Source of the DNA: Helicostylum pulchrum
Taxonomy: Eukaryota; Mucoromycota; Mucoromycetes; Mucorales; Mucoraceae
Reading direction: 5' to 3'
DNA: 64,000 nucleotides
Assembly: GCA_025677825.1 (NCBI GenBank)
Contig: JAIXMO010000017.1
Span: 1-64,000, forward strand
Shown: one piece after another, positions 21,780 to 32,764 of the stretch
Numbering within the stretch: position 1 is the stretch's first letter
Layout of the letters: every line of letters starts with the position of its first letter
Program-made: the position numbers and the translations under genes
Notes under the pieces: model-generated
Database searches by the model: none
What the model saw: the letters and a program-made list of their open reading frames with translations, nothing else
What the model was told of the DNA's origin: nothing

Positions 21780-23512
21780 TCAAGTATTCATGTTTAAGAA
21801 GTGGTCCACAACGGTCACCGAGGGAAGCATAGCCAAGCCACAGACTTCATTAATGATCTGGACATCCAATTTGCGCTGTTCAAGTAACTCGTGGTATATC
21901 GTAGCTAACATCTCGAAGAGGATATTCCAATTCGCACGCAATTGCCAGGAAGCTGGAGCACAGACAGATCTTACTTCCACAAGCTTCCACTTACCCGATT
22001 TTGAGAGTGTCATTTTCGTAAGGGTAAGTGTTTGCTTGATCACCTGAACACCGAATGCGCACTTTTTTGTGATTGAGTCGATACTGGCATTCTTGTTCTG
22101 CTTAATGGTATTGAGCAATGAATTGCTGCATTCAACTGAGAGCTTTAAGGTATCATCCAATGAGTGATTTACCATCTCTTTTTCAAATCCACTGCTACAT
22201 TCGACAAAAAATTCTTCGTTACTGGTCATGGTATTTTTCCCCAATCCATCCGCATATTTTTTGTCACATAAGCTAATCACAAAATCATTGTTTTTCAGTA
22301 CTGCCATGTCTTGCGTCTCCAAGCCCTTCTCGCACCAGCAGAACTCAAGAAGTTTTGTTTCTTGACTGAAGTACTTGAACATTGGAACTATGTATTTTAC
22401 GAAAGGTGTTCTTTCATGGTTATTGGTGCTAGATAATGGCTGTTTGCAATTTGAAGTGAAATCCGTGAGAGTGCAGCATATTATATCCATTAAGGTACGA
22501 GTTGAACCGGTAGTTCTTAATCTAATCTCACTATTCCATAGTACTCTCACGATGTCTTTTTCTTCTGCATTCATGGCCTCGTTGATGAAATCCCTGACAC
22601 CAGGAAATATATCAAATGAAGCTAATCAGTCTCTATCTTCGACGTACCTTTTGTAACCCTCCACTGCCTCCTCGTTTTTATAATTATTAGAATTGACCAG
22701 AAACTCCATTGCAGTGTCACAGAAATCACCAATAGCCTCTCGATCAACCTTTTGTATTTTCGGCTTATTTGGACAAGTCAGATACGCAGTTGGATGGAAT
22801 ATTGTGAATCTCTTTATATTTTTATTCAAGGTACAGGTCTGAAATAGCAAAAAATAATTAGTCTTGCGTTTTATCATTTCATTTGCTCACATTACCTTCT
22901 TCATAGGTTTTGGTGATGAATTTTGACTTGTTTAAGCCTGAGGTGAGTGGTGGTTTGTGGTATCTGGGGAGTCTGGGGTTGTTGAAGCCTGAGGTGAGTG
23001 GTGACTTGTTGAAGCTTGAGGCGAGTGAGGATTGATATTATTGGTATATTCTTGCTCAAATTCATCAAGACCTTGTCTCGTAAAAGTTACTCCAAGTAGC
23101 TGGGCTTGCAAGTAGGTGTTATTTCGTTCTTGCGCCACCTTTCGTGCATTTACTCTTGACTGATTGGCTTCAACTTCATTATTAAACGCTTTAAGGAATT
23201 TAGCTTTCGTTTTTCTTCTTGAAAAATGACCATATACTTTTCGAATAAATTTTTTGATATTGACTGGTAGCACGATCGTGCCATCTAAGTTTACTAATGT
23301 AAATAACGCTGTTTTTATGACGTTATATACGTTTTGAGGGTCTTCTGTTAAAAGTACATCTTCCGGAAGCCCATCAATCATAGAATTCATGTCCGTAAAC
23401 GTACTCACTGGACCTGTTAACAAGTTATCGCGTTGATAGCCTTTTCTCGTATATCGTCACTAAGATAATACTCCTTGTCAGCTTCGCTTGGAAACTTTGG
23501 TATTGTAGTCAT
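21780..23512 (-). pseudogene. Second type of PD-(D/E)XK-like repeat-family gene, with stops
   Basis: The ATG at 23510-23512 gives MTTIPKFPSEADKEYYLSDD, then the frame slips once near 23425 before NLLTGPVSTFTDMNSMIDG. A helical section follows, then a tandem SPQAST repeat. One repeat codon TCA has become TAA (about 22935), and a TGA interrupts at 22640. An intron (about 22840-22895) is intact. The C-terminal half is KKYADGLG, EEFFVECSSGFEKE, then HSLDDTLKLSVECSNSLL, VFGVQ-type GVQVIKQTLTLTKMTL and EVRSVCAPASW. The D-G-(L)G ... F-x-V-E-x-S-x-G pattern and following D-T-x-K-L helix are typical of a Mucorales family of many copies. A nuclease fold is an inference. Confidence 0.7.
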
Positions 23513-24276
23513 GTTGAGAACGTTTTTTTTTTTTTTTTTTTTTTTTTTGCTTGTAAAGAGGTGTTTTTTAAAGAAAAAGAGGTTATGCGTACTTTTTTTG
23601 ATTTATTATTCCTATTTTATAATTATTCTTTTTTTTTCGTTGGACACATCGTTAAGCCTTATAAATTTCCAAGAGGACGCACCCATCTAGGTTCTTGGCT
23701 AATAGAGATAAAAGCCAGCCTCTCAAGGATATGGATGGTCTCTGTAACTTTTGGCGAGGTATGCAATAGTTGGCGCATGGCTTGCTGACGACCTGTTCAA
23801 ATGTCTAGGTAAAATAAAGAGACTTGTTGGGTTTACAAGGTATTTATATATGTAGAAGGCAAATTTCAAGTATAATTATTAATACTTAATTGCTTATTTG
23901 ATGTGCTGCTGTACAATGAATGTACGAGGAAATAAAATTTAGGGAAAGCTTAATATGTTTTATCAATATTCGAAGTATAATCTCAGTTTTGAGATTTATG
24001 AAATTAAGACACATGGAATAATCAAAGTGGAAAATAAACCATACGTGATGATCAGGAGAAATGAAGATAATAAAGATTGAATTAAGGAAAGGTTATTTTT
24101 TATTCGCTTCTGTAAGTATCGTTATCTCTTAACGAAAAGCACCGATATTTTCTATTAATTGCTCTGTTTATACTGTGCTAAATTTTCTTTCTTGATCTCC
24201 TTAGTGTTATGCATCATGTTACGAGCAATACTGTTTCTTTTCTTTTTTCTTGTATTTAGGTGAAGACTCATCAAAA
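23513..24276. other. Gene-poor stretch with a T26 run
   Basis: A T run of about 26 bases sits at 23523-23548, just upstream of the minus-strand relic. Nothing else coding was recognised. Confidence 0.45.
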
Positions 24277-24277
24277 T

Positions 24278-24278
<1 letters not shown>

Positions 24279-24326
<48 letters not shown>
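24279..24326. repeat. (AAT)n microsatellite
   Basis: About 16 uninterrupted copies of a TAA/AAT triplet. Confidence 0.95.
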
Positions 24327-24328
<2 letters not shown>

Positions 24329-24725
24329 TTAAATGAATTAGTCTTTCATCGTATCATTTTTGTCAGAAGAGTCTGATGGCAAATGTTTTGTATTAAGTAA
24401 ACTTTGGGATATCATTACATGGCTCAGTGGCTAATATTTATAGGATATAACGTGTTGGAGGATACCGATGAGGCGACCTTTGTGTATCAATTTGGTATGT
24501 TGACGTGCGTCTTTTGATAAAGCAGATAGTGAGGTATTTATATGCTGAATTATTTATATGTATAAGACTATATGTCGATGACTGCCAACTAAAGGTTTAT
24601 TTAGGTTGAAAGAGGAGGAACCATCTTTCATGTCGGTGATTGGGTATATTATAATAGACTAGGGAGCAGCCTATTGGCTGTGAGATAGTGTAGTATAATT
24701 ATGTGTGGTTTATAGTTATTATTAT

Positions 24726-25263
24726 TCAGATAGTGTAGGACCGCAGAGTTTTAGAAGGATCGGTTGGGTCAAATTTAGGAATGAAGATATTGAAGCTTTC
24801 CAGTTGGGTGTAGACATGATTGCTATAATCCCCATGGGTAAGTAGGCTTATATCAAGGATATAATTGTATTTTTTTATGTTCAACGAATATAGAGAATTT
24901 GTTTCGAGAGAGATGTTTGTTTGTGTTAGCATATTATTTTCATGCTCTATCCTGTTTCAAGTTAATGAACGGTATCTTTTAAAGAAATAATATTATGGTA
25001 TACAGAGCAATTCTACATAATCCTGTGATAGTTTAATCTTTATGGTTAAGGAAAATGTTGTTGGGTCCAAGTCTTTTTTTTAGATAGTCCTTCTATCCAG
25101 ACATAGTGGAAGAATAGTAATAATTTGGAGTGCCACAAGAAGCTTGCTCATGACGTCATCTACCTTCATGAAGGATGTATCTTTCTGTTACTTCTTGTAA
25201 CCGGGTGTAATGTTGGACTAGAAAAAAAGGAGGCTCCTGTTTAGGTTCCTCTTGATCTGACAT
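24726..25263 (-). CDS. Possible small two-exon gene, unrecognised
   Basis: The ATG at 25261-25263 opens MSDQEEPKQEPPFFLVQHYT, then RLQEVTERYILHE. If an intron runs from a GTAGAT donor near 25164 to a GGATAG acceptor near 24953, the frame continues with HENNMLTQTNISLETNSLYS and ends in FDPTDPSKTLRSYTI at 24726. The join is in phase and the protein looks natural. However, the intron is longer than others here (about 210 bp), and nothing identifies the family. It could be a fragment of a decayed gene. Confidence 0.3.
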
Positions 25264-25736
25264 ATTGTTTTATAAGTAGGTGAATGGAGGTATTGTTGAA
25301 ATAAGTTTTAATATGAACCTAATTTGCTAGAAGTTATATTTATAGCGGAAGACCCAAAGTATTGTGTGTTCTTTTCAGATGAAAATGTTGAAAGACTGAA
25401 AACCATAAGATATCTTAATCTTACTTTGTTCTAATGCTCTCCAGAACACTCCAGTAACATCAAGCTAGGTTTTTAATGAATATATGATACAATATCTAAA
25501 AACAACAAAGAGACTTTTGTTAATTTATGAATAAACGTTGGTTGATTTTTCTCTTTTAGGAGATTGCTAAATGAAACAAGTTTTTGAGCCCTCAATAACG
25601 AAATTACTTTCTCTCTCTCTCTCTCTCTATTTAATTATTTTTTTTATTCCGCTTCTTCACTACATGATAATATATTGATTGTGTTATCCATAGTCTGCTT
25701 CTTCCTTTCATGAAAGCGGAATCTTCATTTTCTTAA
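25264..25736. other. Gene-free stretch with a (CT)n run
   Basis: AT-rich, with a CT dinucleotide run of about 20 bp at 25609-25628. No gene was recognised. Confidence 0.5.
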
Positions 25737-25856
25737 ATGGATGTATCCATAAAAGGTCAAATAATTTCAGCATTACAATTGAACCAATCAGTGCATGATA
25801 TCATCGCAACTCTATCTCCAAACTTAATAACGAACGCAAGCCTACTTACAAAGTAG
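25737..25856 (+). pseudogene. Possible N-terminal HTH fragment of a mariner-type transposase
   Basis: A short frame reads MDVSIKGQIISALQLNQSVH, then DIIATLSPNLI. The K-G-Q-I-I-x-x-L-Q-x-x-x-S-x-x-D-I-x-x-T-L pattern resembles the first helix-turn-helix of Tc1/mariner transposases. It lies on the same strand and about 550 bp upstream of the DDE domain at 26400-26901. The linking region cannot be read as one frame. Confidence 0.4.
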
Positions 25857-26307
25857 CTTATAAATCATATCTGTAACATCAAGTATAAAAATGATTTCTT
25901 AGGCCTGAGCAAAACCAATATGATCAATATTGGCTCACTTCAGGAACACACCAACAAGTAGGTCTACTACCTCGTTGGGTTAATGAGACTTTATCATATA
26001 TATCTTCGATCAATTCATAGTCGTAAAAAATACTTGTGTCACTTTCCAAAAAAATTGATTGCAGGACGCACCTACTCCAATACTTGTTGCCTCCGTTAGC
26101 ACTCCAGATATGGTAAAACCCAACTCATCAGCTTCCCTCCCTTGGTATAGAAGAACTTAGACTTGATATAAAACATGACATCTTAAAAAGTCATAAAGAA
26201 AAAAACTCATTTAAACTTAAATTGTTTATATTAAAAAAAAATTACAAGTAAAAAAAAAGCGCTGCTCGGAGAGTCCTTTACCATATCTTTCGTCAAATAA
26301 TTGTATA

Positions 26308-26901
26308 GTGAATAGATTTCTAAATAAAAAGGTCTACCAAAAAAAAAATCGTCTAAAAAAAAAGGACTTGTCTAAAAATAAATTTAATTGGTCTAAAAAA
26401 ATTGCGAAGTATGTTGTGTCAATGGAGCTTCGAAATCCTCAGGAACACACATTTAAAAGGCTAAAAATCGATTCTGGTAATCGCAAAAGAAAAGCACCAT
26501 CAAAACAAAAGAAGCCTGCCTCCAAAGGAACTGTCACTGGCCATTATATGAATTTTATTCAGAAAACAATGGATGAAATGGATTGCATTCCGGAAATGAA
26601 AGGATATTATATAGTTATGGATAATGCACCAATCCATACATCTAACGAGATTGATACTATGGTGACAGAGAGAGGATATAAGTGTATTTGTCTCCCTCCT
26701 TACTCGCCTGAATTTAATCCTATTGAGCAATTTTGGTCCATAGTTAAAAATAAGGTCAAACATAGTCAATTTCAAACTAAAGAGGATTTATCAACAAGAA
26801 TAATTGAGGCTTGCAATAATGTTTCTCCAGAACATCTTCGAGCATTTGTACAACATTTGGTAAACATATTTGAAGATTGCTTAAAAGGCAATCCTATCTA
26901 A
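26308..26901 (+). pseudogene. DDE_3 (Tc1/mariner-type) transposase, C-terminal half
   Basis: The frame contains SKGTVTGHYMNFIQKTMDEM, then GYYIVMDNAPIHTS (second Asp), LPPYSPEFNPIEQFWSIVKN (Glu of the PIEQFW block) and a helical end. This is the DDE_3 endonuclease arrangement. The block with the first catalytic Asp is absent. The first ~30 residues of the frame are a Lys-rich read-through of a simple repeat (gtctaaaaaaaaa units, 26329-26402), so the real start lies elsewhere. It is a 5'-truncated, non-functional copy of a family I know from many Mucorales genomes. A short tandem repeat follows at once. Confidence 0.85.
26329..26402. repeat. GTCTA(A)n short repeat
   Basis: Four spaced copies of GTCTA followed by 5-10 adenines. 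It creates an artificial Lys-rich frame ahead of the transposase. Confidence 0.7.
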
Positions 26902-26947
26902 TAAAATGTCACAAACAACTGTAAAAAATATCGACTGAGGATCGAAG

Positions 26948-27071
26948 AGACTGCCCTTTGAGAAAATTGTAACCGCCCTTTGAGAAAACAAAAACCGCCC
27001 TTTGGAAAAAAACAATCCGCCTATTGAGAATTTAAAAAATCGCCTTTTTATTTAAAAAACCGCCCTTTAGT
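26948..27071. repeat. CCGCCCTTTGAG tandem repeat at a mariner end
   Basis: Six imperfect copies of (a)ccgccctttgagaaaa spaced about 20 bp apart, starting 45 bp past the transposase stop. This has the look of subterminal transposase binding sites. No matching inverted copies are seen at the left side, which agrees with 5' truncation. Confidence 0.8.
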
Positions 27072-27139
27072 GTTGCGCTAATTGTATATCTATTTTTTCA
27101 GTTATAGACCCTTTTTTCTTAAATAAATATAAAAAAAAA

Positions 27140-27586
27140 ATGCAACCAGAAGATATCGTATTACAATTAAAGAAAAATGGCACCTTTGACGACTTGAGAA
27201 AACGGTTATTAACCGAATTTCAAAATGGTGTAAAGTATAGATTTGCTTAATAAGTTAGTTAAACCTAATGTCTCATTTTCGTTGCTGTTGTAGGAAGAAG
27301 GACAAAAGTTTTTAAACAAGTTGAAATTGTTCATGGAAGACATGATTGCTAACGATCCTACTTTAATTGAAAAGGAATCTTCTTCATTTCATGAAATTGT
27401 TTCTGCAGAATTAGAAAGGTAGAGCATATTTTACATTTATGTTTATTTCTTTATTCTTATTCTTATTCTATTAGAGCTGGTATCTATAATACAATTCGAC
27501 AGGAAGCATTAGAGACGTTGAAAGGCGATTACTATCAAACACGAATAGACCAGGAAGTTAAAGTCGTGACAGAAAAAGACAAATAA
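27140..27586 (+). CDS. SHG1/BOD1-like small protein
   Basis: Exons 27140-27229, 27294-27418 and 27475-27586 give 108 residues. The start IVLQLKKNGTFDDLRKRLL, a helical middle and the end EALETLKGDYYQTRIDQEV match the COMPASS Shg1/BOD1 pattern (L+..G.FD.LR+.L...). In yeast Shg1 is a subunit of the Set1 histone H3K4 methyltransferase complex; animal BOD1 relatives act at kinetochores and with SET1. The ATG follows an A run. Introns have canonical GT..AG ends. The gene is convergent with the MDR gene downstream, stops about 80 bp apart. Confidence 0.75.
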
Positions 27587-27667
27587 AATATACCCAAGTA
27601 AAAAGATTTTTTATTTATTTATTTAACTATGTGCAAGAGAAAGAGAGAGAGAAGGGGGGAATATAAT

Positions 27668-28784
27668 TTATAAGTCGGCGACATGAATAACTTGTTTACC
27701 AAAGTTTTCACCACGAAGAACCTTAATTAAAGCTTCAGGGGTCTTTTCAATACCTTCAGCAATATCAGTCTTGTAGTTGATTTTACCGTTAACAAGAAGA
27801 GGAGTGACTTCCTTCAAGAACTTTTCTTCATACTGACTAGCATGGTCCATAATAACAAAACCGTCAAACTTGATTCTCTTGGTAACAATATTGATGACAT
27901 TGTAGATGGGTTCAGGCTTGGAGAGGTTATATTGAGAGATCATACCACATGCAATAACACGAGCAAAGTTATTAGCAACGGCCAAGACAGCATCAAGCAT
28001 CTTACCACCAACACTTTCAAAGTAGATATCAATACCGTTAGGACAATATTTACGCAAGTTTTCTTCAATGTCTCCCTTCTTGTAGTTGAATGCTTCGTCA
28101 AAACCAATAGTCTTGAGGTAATCTACCTTATCATCGCTACCGGCTGAACCAACAACGTGTAATCCCAAAGCTTTACCGAATTGACCAACAAGTTGACCAA
28201 CGGCTCCAGCTGCTGCTGAAACGTAAAGGGTTTCACCCTTTTTAGGCTTACCGATTTCATTAAGACTAAAAAATAAAATTGATTTAATTTATACTCCCTT
28301 GATATAATTTTTAAAATATTAAAACTTACCCGTAGTATGCAGTCATACCAGGCATAGCAAGAACACCAACATAATGAGAGATAGGAAGACCATTTTCTTT
28401 GGCGTCGTTACGAACAACATAAGCATGTTTGGCATATTCGGCAGAAACTTGAACATATTCTTCAAAGATACCTTGACCGGTACGACCATAAACTAAATCA
28501 CCAACCTTATAATCAGGGTTATTGGATTTGACGACAACAGACATGGTATCACCAGTCATGGACTCGTTTACTTCAAATGCAGGGGCGTATGATGGAATAG
28601 AAGGGTCACGCATACGACCTCTCATATAAGGATCAACAGAGATTTCAAGTGTCTTGAGAATAAAGTTACCCTTGGGGAGTTCAGCATCCAAATCAATAGT
28701 AGAGTCAACTACCTTCATGTCTTCACCATCGACAGGGAGACCAGTAGGAATCTTTGTATAGAGAACGCGCTTATTAGATACCAT
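27668..28784 (-). CDS. MDR-family NADP-dependent oxidoreductase (alkenal/one-oxo-ene reductase-like)
   Basis: Two exons (28330-28784 and 27668-28265) give 350 residues. The N-terminal half has ISVDPYMRGRM and a GroES-like fold. The middle has LYVSAAAGAVGQLVGQFGKA, the nucleotide-binding AAGAVG block, and FNYKKGDIEENLRKYCPNGI then DIYFESVGG. The end is ENFGKQVIHVADL. This matches zinc-free medium-chain reductases such as prostaglandin reductase, 2-alkenal reductase and CurA-type proteins: cytosolic NADPH-dependent reduction of alpha,beta-unsaturated carbonyls. The catalytic class is a family inference. Frame intact and full length for the family. Confidence 0.9.
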
Positions 28785-29160
28785 TTTTATTTATTGTATT
28801 ATTATTACTTGAAAAAAAGTAAAATTAAATTAGTGAAAAAGTTTTGCTTTTATATTTATACGGAAACGTAAAACTGAACTGAGACAACCTGACATTCAAT
28901 GGAGTTTGACAGCTGAATAATCAAAACTTTTTTTTACTTTTTTTGAATGGTAGGCATTCTAAACCCTTTCAAAAAGACTCGATTACTAAAAAAAAAAGGG
29001 AACAATTCTATCAATTTTTTTTTACAGAAGTTATTAAAAAGAAACGGTATCCTCAAATTTCGATTTCTGGGGTTTGTGTGTGTATGTGTAGGTGTTCTAG
29101 TAAACCGGATTAAGCGGTTTGCTTATAAATCCATTATTTTTTGTTTGTATAGTTTAACGA
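28785..29160. other. Upstream region of the MDR gene; no gene
   Basis: A T-rich stretch with several short homopolymers. An open frame on the plus strand here is Lys/Val/Cys-rich low-complexity reading and not convincing. Confidence 0.4.
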
Positions 29161-29209
29161 GAGTAAGTTTTATATTTTTACGTGCTATATCAAGTAAATG
29201 TTTAACCTT

Positions 29210-29633
29210 TTATAACTTGGATAGAGATATTACAAAATCAATCAAAGAGTAAGTAAATAAAGCTATATACGTGTACATAACATTAATGCGTAATATAGAG
29301 AGACGCTTCATAAAATATGAAGATGATGAAAAAGAAGAAGAAGAAGAAGAAGAAGAAGAAGAAGAAGAAGAAGAAGAAGAAGAAGAAGAAGAAACGGATG
29401 ATGAAGACAAGAATGAAGAGCTAGAAAGAAGTAAGAAGAAGGCCAAGATGGGTACTGTATTGTTTTTTTTTGGCGTTTTTTTTTTAATAAAACTGACATG
29501 TGCATATTTATTAAAGGTGGCGATAACAACAGGTTACTTTTTGGTTCATTATTGACGAAGCTCAGCAACCAAACGAACTGGAACCAACTATCCATCCTCG
29601 TCCCGATATCAAAACGTTTAAATGTAATTTGAA
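29210..29633 (+). CDS. Possible gene with a long poly-glutamate run
   Basis: A frame around 29210 reads YNLDRDITKSIKE and can join, through an intron ending near 29300, to RFIKYEDDEKEEE. A run of about 20 Glu (GAA microsatellite 29332-29392) follows, then TDDEDKNEELERSKKKAKM. A second intron (GTACTG to TTAAAG, about 62 bp) leads to GGDNNRLLFGSLLTKLSNQT and a stop at about 29631. Intron lengths and phases fit, but the start is unknown and the family is not recognised. Confidence 0.35.
29332..29392. repeat. (GAA)n microsatellite
   Basis: About 20 GAA triplets, read as poly-Glu on the plus strand. Confidence 0.95.
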
Positions 29634-29687
29634 AATGATAAATTCCGACAGATAGTTAGAATATGTGATGGGTAAATTTACCAACCC

Positions 29688-30080
29688 TTGATATTATGGA
29701 ATGGCAATGCCAAATTATTCCAGTCACGTTCTAATGAAATTTATTCGGTATACTCTGTCCGTACCAAATTTCGGAATAATGCTAGAAGTAAACGTAGAAG
29801 ACCTTTAACTATTCGGACCCATTTGATAAACACAAAAAATGTATGTAAAGAGTTATGTATAGACTATGGTTCGCAATATGTAAATTCAGAAATTTTGTGT
29901 AATATGAGTCCGCAAAGCAAATTAGGTTCTCACCTGTCCTTCTCGTGCTATACGCCTGGGACGGAACCGCCACAAATCAGGTTTTTATCCGAAGCAGGCA
30001 GTTCAGTTCGATCGCTTCGTGTGTTCTACACATTTCTTATTCCACGTGTAAATGAGGAAACTAGTGATACTATGGATTGA
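29688..30080 (+). CDS. Unrecognised ORF upstream of the F-box relic
   Basis: An open frame of 130 codons with a basic early segment (RTKFRNNARSKRRRP). No domain is recognised. It may be chance or a remnant of the same F-box family that follows. Confidence 0.2.
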   Translation: MILWNGNAKLFQSRSNEIYSVYSVRTKFRNNARSKRRRPLTIRTHLINTKNVCKELCIDYGSQYVNSEILCNMSPQSKLGSHLSFSCYTPGTEPPQIRFLSEAGSSVRSLRVFYTFLIPRVNEETSDTMD

Positions 30081-30110
30081 CTACTCGATATTCTTTGATT
30101 ATGTCCTGTA

Positions 30111-30586
30111 ATGGAAGAAATCACGCTATTATTCATGTCATCTATTTCACCAAGTGATCATACAACAAAGCGCCATTATGTAAAGAAGCTGACTGTAGTC
30201 AACGGTCCTACAGACTATAATTTTCTCAATTATGTATCTTTAAATTTTCCCTACCTCCAGCTACTTTCTTTGAACTTTAGGAATACTGGTGATGAAAACA
30301 TAGAGCCTATAAAGATCGATATGCCTCATACGTCTCTTGATCTGCTAACATGTAAAGAAGATCCATCTAGTATTAGGTTTTTAAAGGTGCAGAAGTTTGT
30401 ATAAAACTGAAAACAGATGGAGGGTTGATATATTACGTGGGTAATAGACATATGTTGTTCGTTATAGATTCCGAACGCTATATTTCGTCTTCGAAGCTTA
30501 TTCGACTTGATATAACTTGTAAAAGCTTGAAGGGACTCAGGATAAGAAGACGTTTGGCTCCGGAATTTGATTCCAATTTGGTTTTT
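30111..30586 (+). pseudogene. F-box/LRR protein fragment (C-terminal part)
   Basis: This resembles the C-terminal part of the gene at 30971-32764. It has YVKKLTVVNGPTDYNFLNYV, SLNFPYLQLLSLNF, IDMPHTSLDLL, then after a one-base shift at about 30400 CIKLKTDGGLIYYVGNRHML and ITCKSLKGLRIRRR. The paralogue has INMPYTKFTSI and LSTVGNNTTRWFVGN in the same places. The F-box itself is missing, so it is a 5'-truncated relic. Confidence 0.65.
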
Positions 30587-30640
30587 TAGCTTTTTTTACA
30601 ATCATAAATTACAATAGAAAATGTTAATAATCCACTTTTA

Positions 30641-30705
30641 TTTTTAGCCCAGTGTGTTTGACAGTAACAAGTTTAGCCTTTGACAGCAATCGTCTTTGCT
30701 CTTAC
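30641..30705 (-). pseudogene. Tiny relic of the CAP/Srv2 3' end
   Basis: On the minus strand this reads KTIAVKG, then one base off KLVTVKHTG, against KTTIVNGKLVTVTVEHTG at the end of the CAP gene (32909-33848). The DNA match includes cagtgtgtt..acagtaac.aagttta. It ends near the same stop position. Confidence 0.6.
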
Positions 30706-30970
30706 TACCCAAGAAACGAGATTTTATGTTCTATCGTTTTTTTTTGTCACATATTTTTGGTGTAAAATACACTTACCAGTGGACCATCATCGAAGGCTAT
30801 TAAAAAGATAACCGTATCAAGTTTTATTTTTCGAAACCATACAAAACGCTTATAATTTAAAGGAGAGTATATTTGTTACACAAACTCGATAAATACGAAA
30901 CGGATATAAAGAGAATAACAAATAAAAAATAGTCTTTTTTCTCTTCTTTTTTAACAGTTTTTTTTATATT

Positions 30971-32764
30971 ATGCCAAGAGACGGCTGGAACAATTTACCA
31001 ACAGATGTGTTACGTATCGTATTTTACCACCTTGAAAAACAAGTGATGGTATCTACATTTCCTATGAAGTTTATTGGAGTCCCATCACGAAGCTTACTAC
31101 AGTGCCAACTCACCTGCAAGAACTGGAGCTCTTTAGCTCAATCCAGATTCTATAAATGCGTTATACTAAAAAAATCACGACAATTAAATTTACTGGTTAA
31201 TTTAGATGGTTATACAAAGGATCTTGTTCATCATATCATGTTCAATTATATTACACATGATGTAAACGCCTATACCATCATTACCTCCTTTCATACTATT
31301 GCCCTGCACTTTAAGGAAATAAATAATTTGTATACCAATTTTAGCTATCAGGATGAAATTTGGAAAGCGGTGAAAAGAGAACGGTCAGAAGGTCGGTTTG
31401 CAAAATTACATGTCATTCCTTTTAAGCCAACTGCAAGTTACAATGATATTGTAGAATATAATGATACGGCGTGGGATTTACGAGATAATTTACGCAAATT
31501 AGAGGTTTATGATGTTAATCCAGTACCAGCTCAAAATACAGAACGGCTATCTCATTTTGCAAGTGTCGATGCGGTTTATTTTAAGCTTCGCGATTTTAAC
31601 AACGTATATACTGTTGATCAGCAAATTAAAAAAGCTGGATCTGTGCGTTCCGTAGACGTAGTTTGTGTTGGGTTTACACATGATACTTATCATATGCCTG
31701 TGGTAACAACGTTGGACCGAAATGTTCACGTCCTGCCATATATTAAACAACTGGACGTTAGAAGATTTTTATATGATTGTAATATTTATTCGTATGTTAT
31801 GCAAGTGTTTCCAAACCTTGATAAGATTAGTTTGACTACAAGGAAAATCCCAGATGCAAGAATTGTACCGTCATTATCTACTGATGTAGCCATTCGATTC
31901 TTGAAGTATCTGCTTCGAATCCCACTTTTGTATGTCACTTATATTCCGTTTGATGATCTTGAACAAGTCTTGATGGAGTTTTATGATCACGAACGTACTA
32001 TCAATCAACTCGATATACAGTACACTCAGAATAATGGAACGCGAAGGGTTTCGGCTCATTTGTCCATGTGGACGTATATAAAAGATAAAATAAACATCGA
32101 GGTAAATTACGGTCAGGAGAGCCCAAGGTTTATACTACCTCGTATTGGTATGCTTGAACAAAATGGCAAGGACTTTCAGCATATTAAAATGGATATGGGA
32201 TACAGTATTGATGATATCAAACTATTTGCCCATCAAGGTGATCAAAGCAATGATAGATTGTCTAACTTCTTCAGCAAGTGCCCCAACTTGAAAACTATTT
32301 ATATAGCGTGTACTCTGTTACACACGTATGGTACTGATTTGGAAGAGCGAAAGATACCGTTTCTTCAAGAGGTGGAATTGAATGCTTTATTGGTGTATGG
32401 CTCGTTTTTGTTGGATATGTCGTGTCATTTACCTTTTATTGACAAGTTTTCGATCAATAATTGTCGATTTGATGGCGAGACTGAGGATAATGTCTCGATC
32501 AATATGCCATATACCAAGTTTACGAGCATTATATATATTGATTCTATCTATATAAGCTGTTTGTATTTAAAGTTGTCGACTGTAGGGAATAACACGACGC
32601 GTTGGTTTGTTGGAAACAAAAGTTGCTACAATACATGTACAGAAAACGAGTATCAAAATTCGTTACGGGATAAAAACATTTTATCGCTTTTTATTCAATG
32701 TAAGCAGGTGGATTGTATTAGGTTTAGTATTTTTGGATTTAATTTAGTCATAAAGACCGTTTAA
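30971..32764 (+). CDS. F-box protein with LRR-like C-terminal region
   Basis: A single-exon gene of 597 residues. The N-terminus has the F-box WNNLPTDVLRIVFYHL with LLQCQLTCKNWSSLAQSRFY, the usual L-P-x-D/E-x-L...C-K-x-W pattern for binding Skp1 in SCF ubiquitin ligases. The rest is made of irregular Leu/Ile-rich segments such as FPNLDKISL and CPNLKTIYIAC, which suggest LRR-like repeats for substrate binding. The family is multi-copy in Mucorales and substrates are unknown. The frame is intact and codon use resembles its neighbours. Confidence 0.85.
   Translation: MPRDGWNNLPTDVLRIVFYHLEKQVMVSTFPMKFIGVPSRSLLQCQLTCKNWSSLAQSRFYKCVILKKSRQLNLLVNLDGYTKDLVHHIMFNYITHDVNAYTIITSFHTIALHFKEINNLYTNFSYQDEIWKAVKRERSEGRFAKLHVIPFKPTASYNDIVEYNDTAWDLRDNLRKLEVYDVNPVPAQNTERLSHFASVDAVYFKLRDFNNVYTVDQQIKKAGSVRSVDVVCVGFTHDTYHMPVVTTLDRNVHVLPYIKQLDVRRFLYDCNIYSYVMQVFPNLDKISLTTRKIPDARIVPSLSTDVAIRFLKYLLRIPLLYVTYIPFDDLEQVLMEFYDHERTINQLDIQYTQNNGTRRVSAHLSMWTYIKDKINIEVNYGQESPRFILPRIGMLEQNGKDFQHIKMDMGYSIDDIKLFAHQGDQSNDRLSNFFSKCPNLKTIYIACTLLHTYGTDLEERKIPFLQEVELNALLVYGSFLLDMSCHLPFIDKFSINNCRFDGETEDNVSINMPYTKFTSIIYIDSIYISCLYLKLSTVGNNTTRWFVGNKSCYNTCTENEYQNSLRDKNILSLFIQCKQVDCIRFSIFGFNLVIKTV

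Noticed and set aside
21634..22047. A 137-codon plus-strand frame
   Set aside because: It overlaps the C-terminal part of the minus-strand repeat-family gene and reads as its antisense.
29210..29595. Ser-rich and Leu-rich minus-strand frames over the GAA run
   Set aside because: Simple-repeat translations in the wrong frame.
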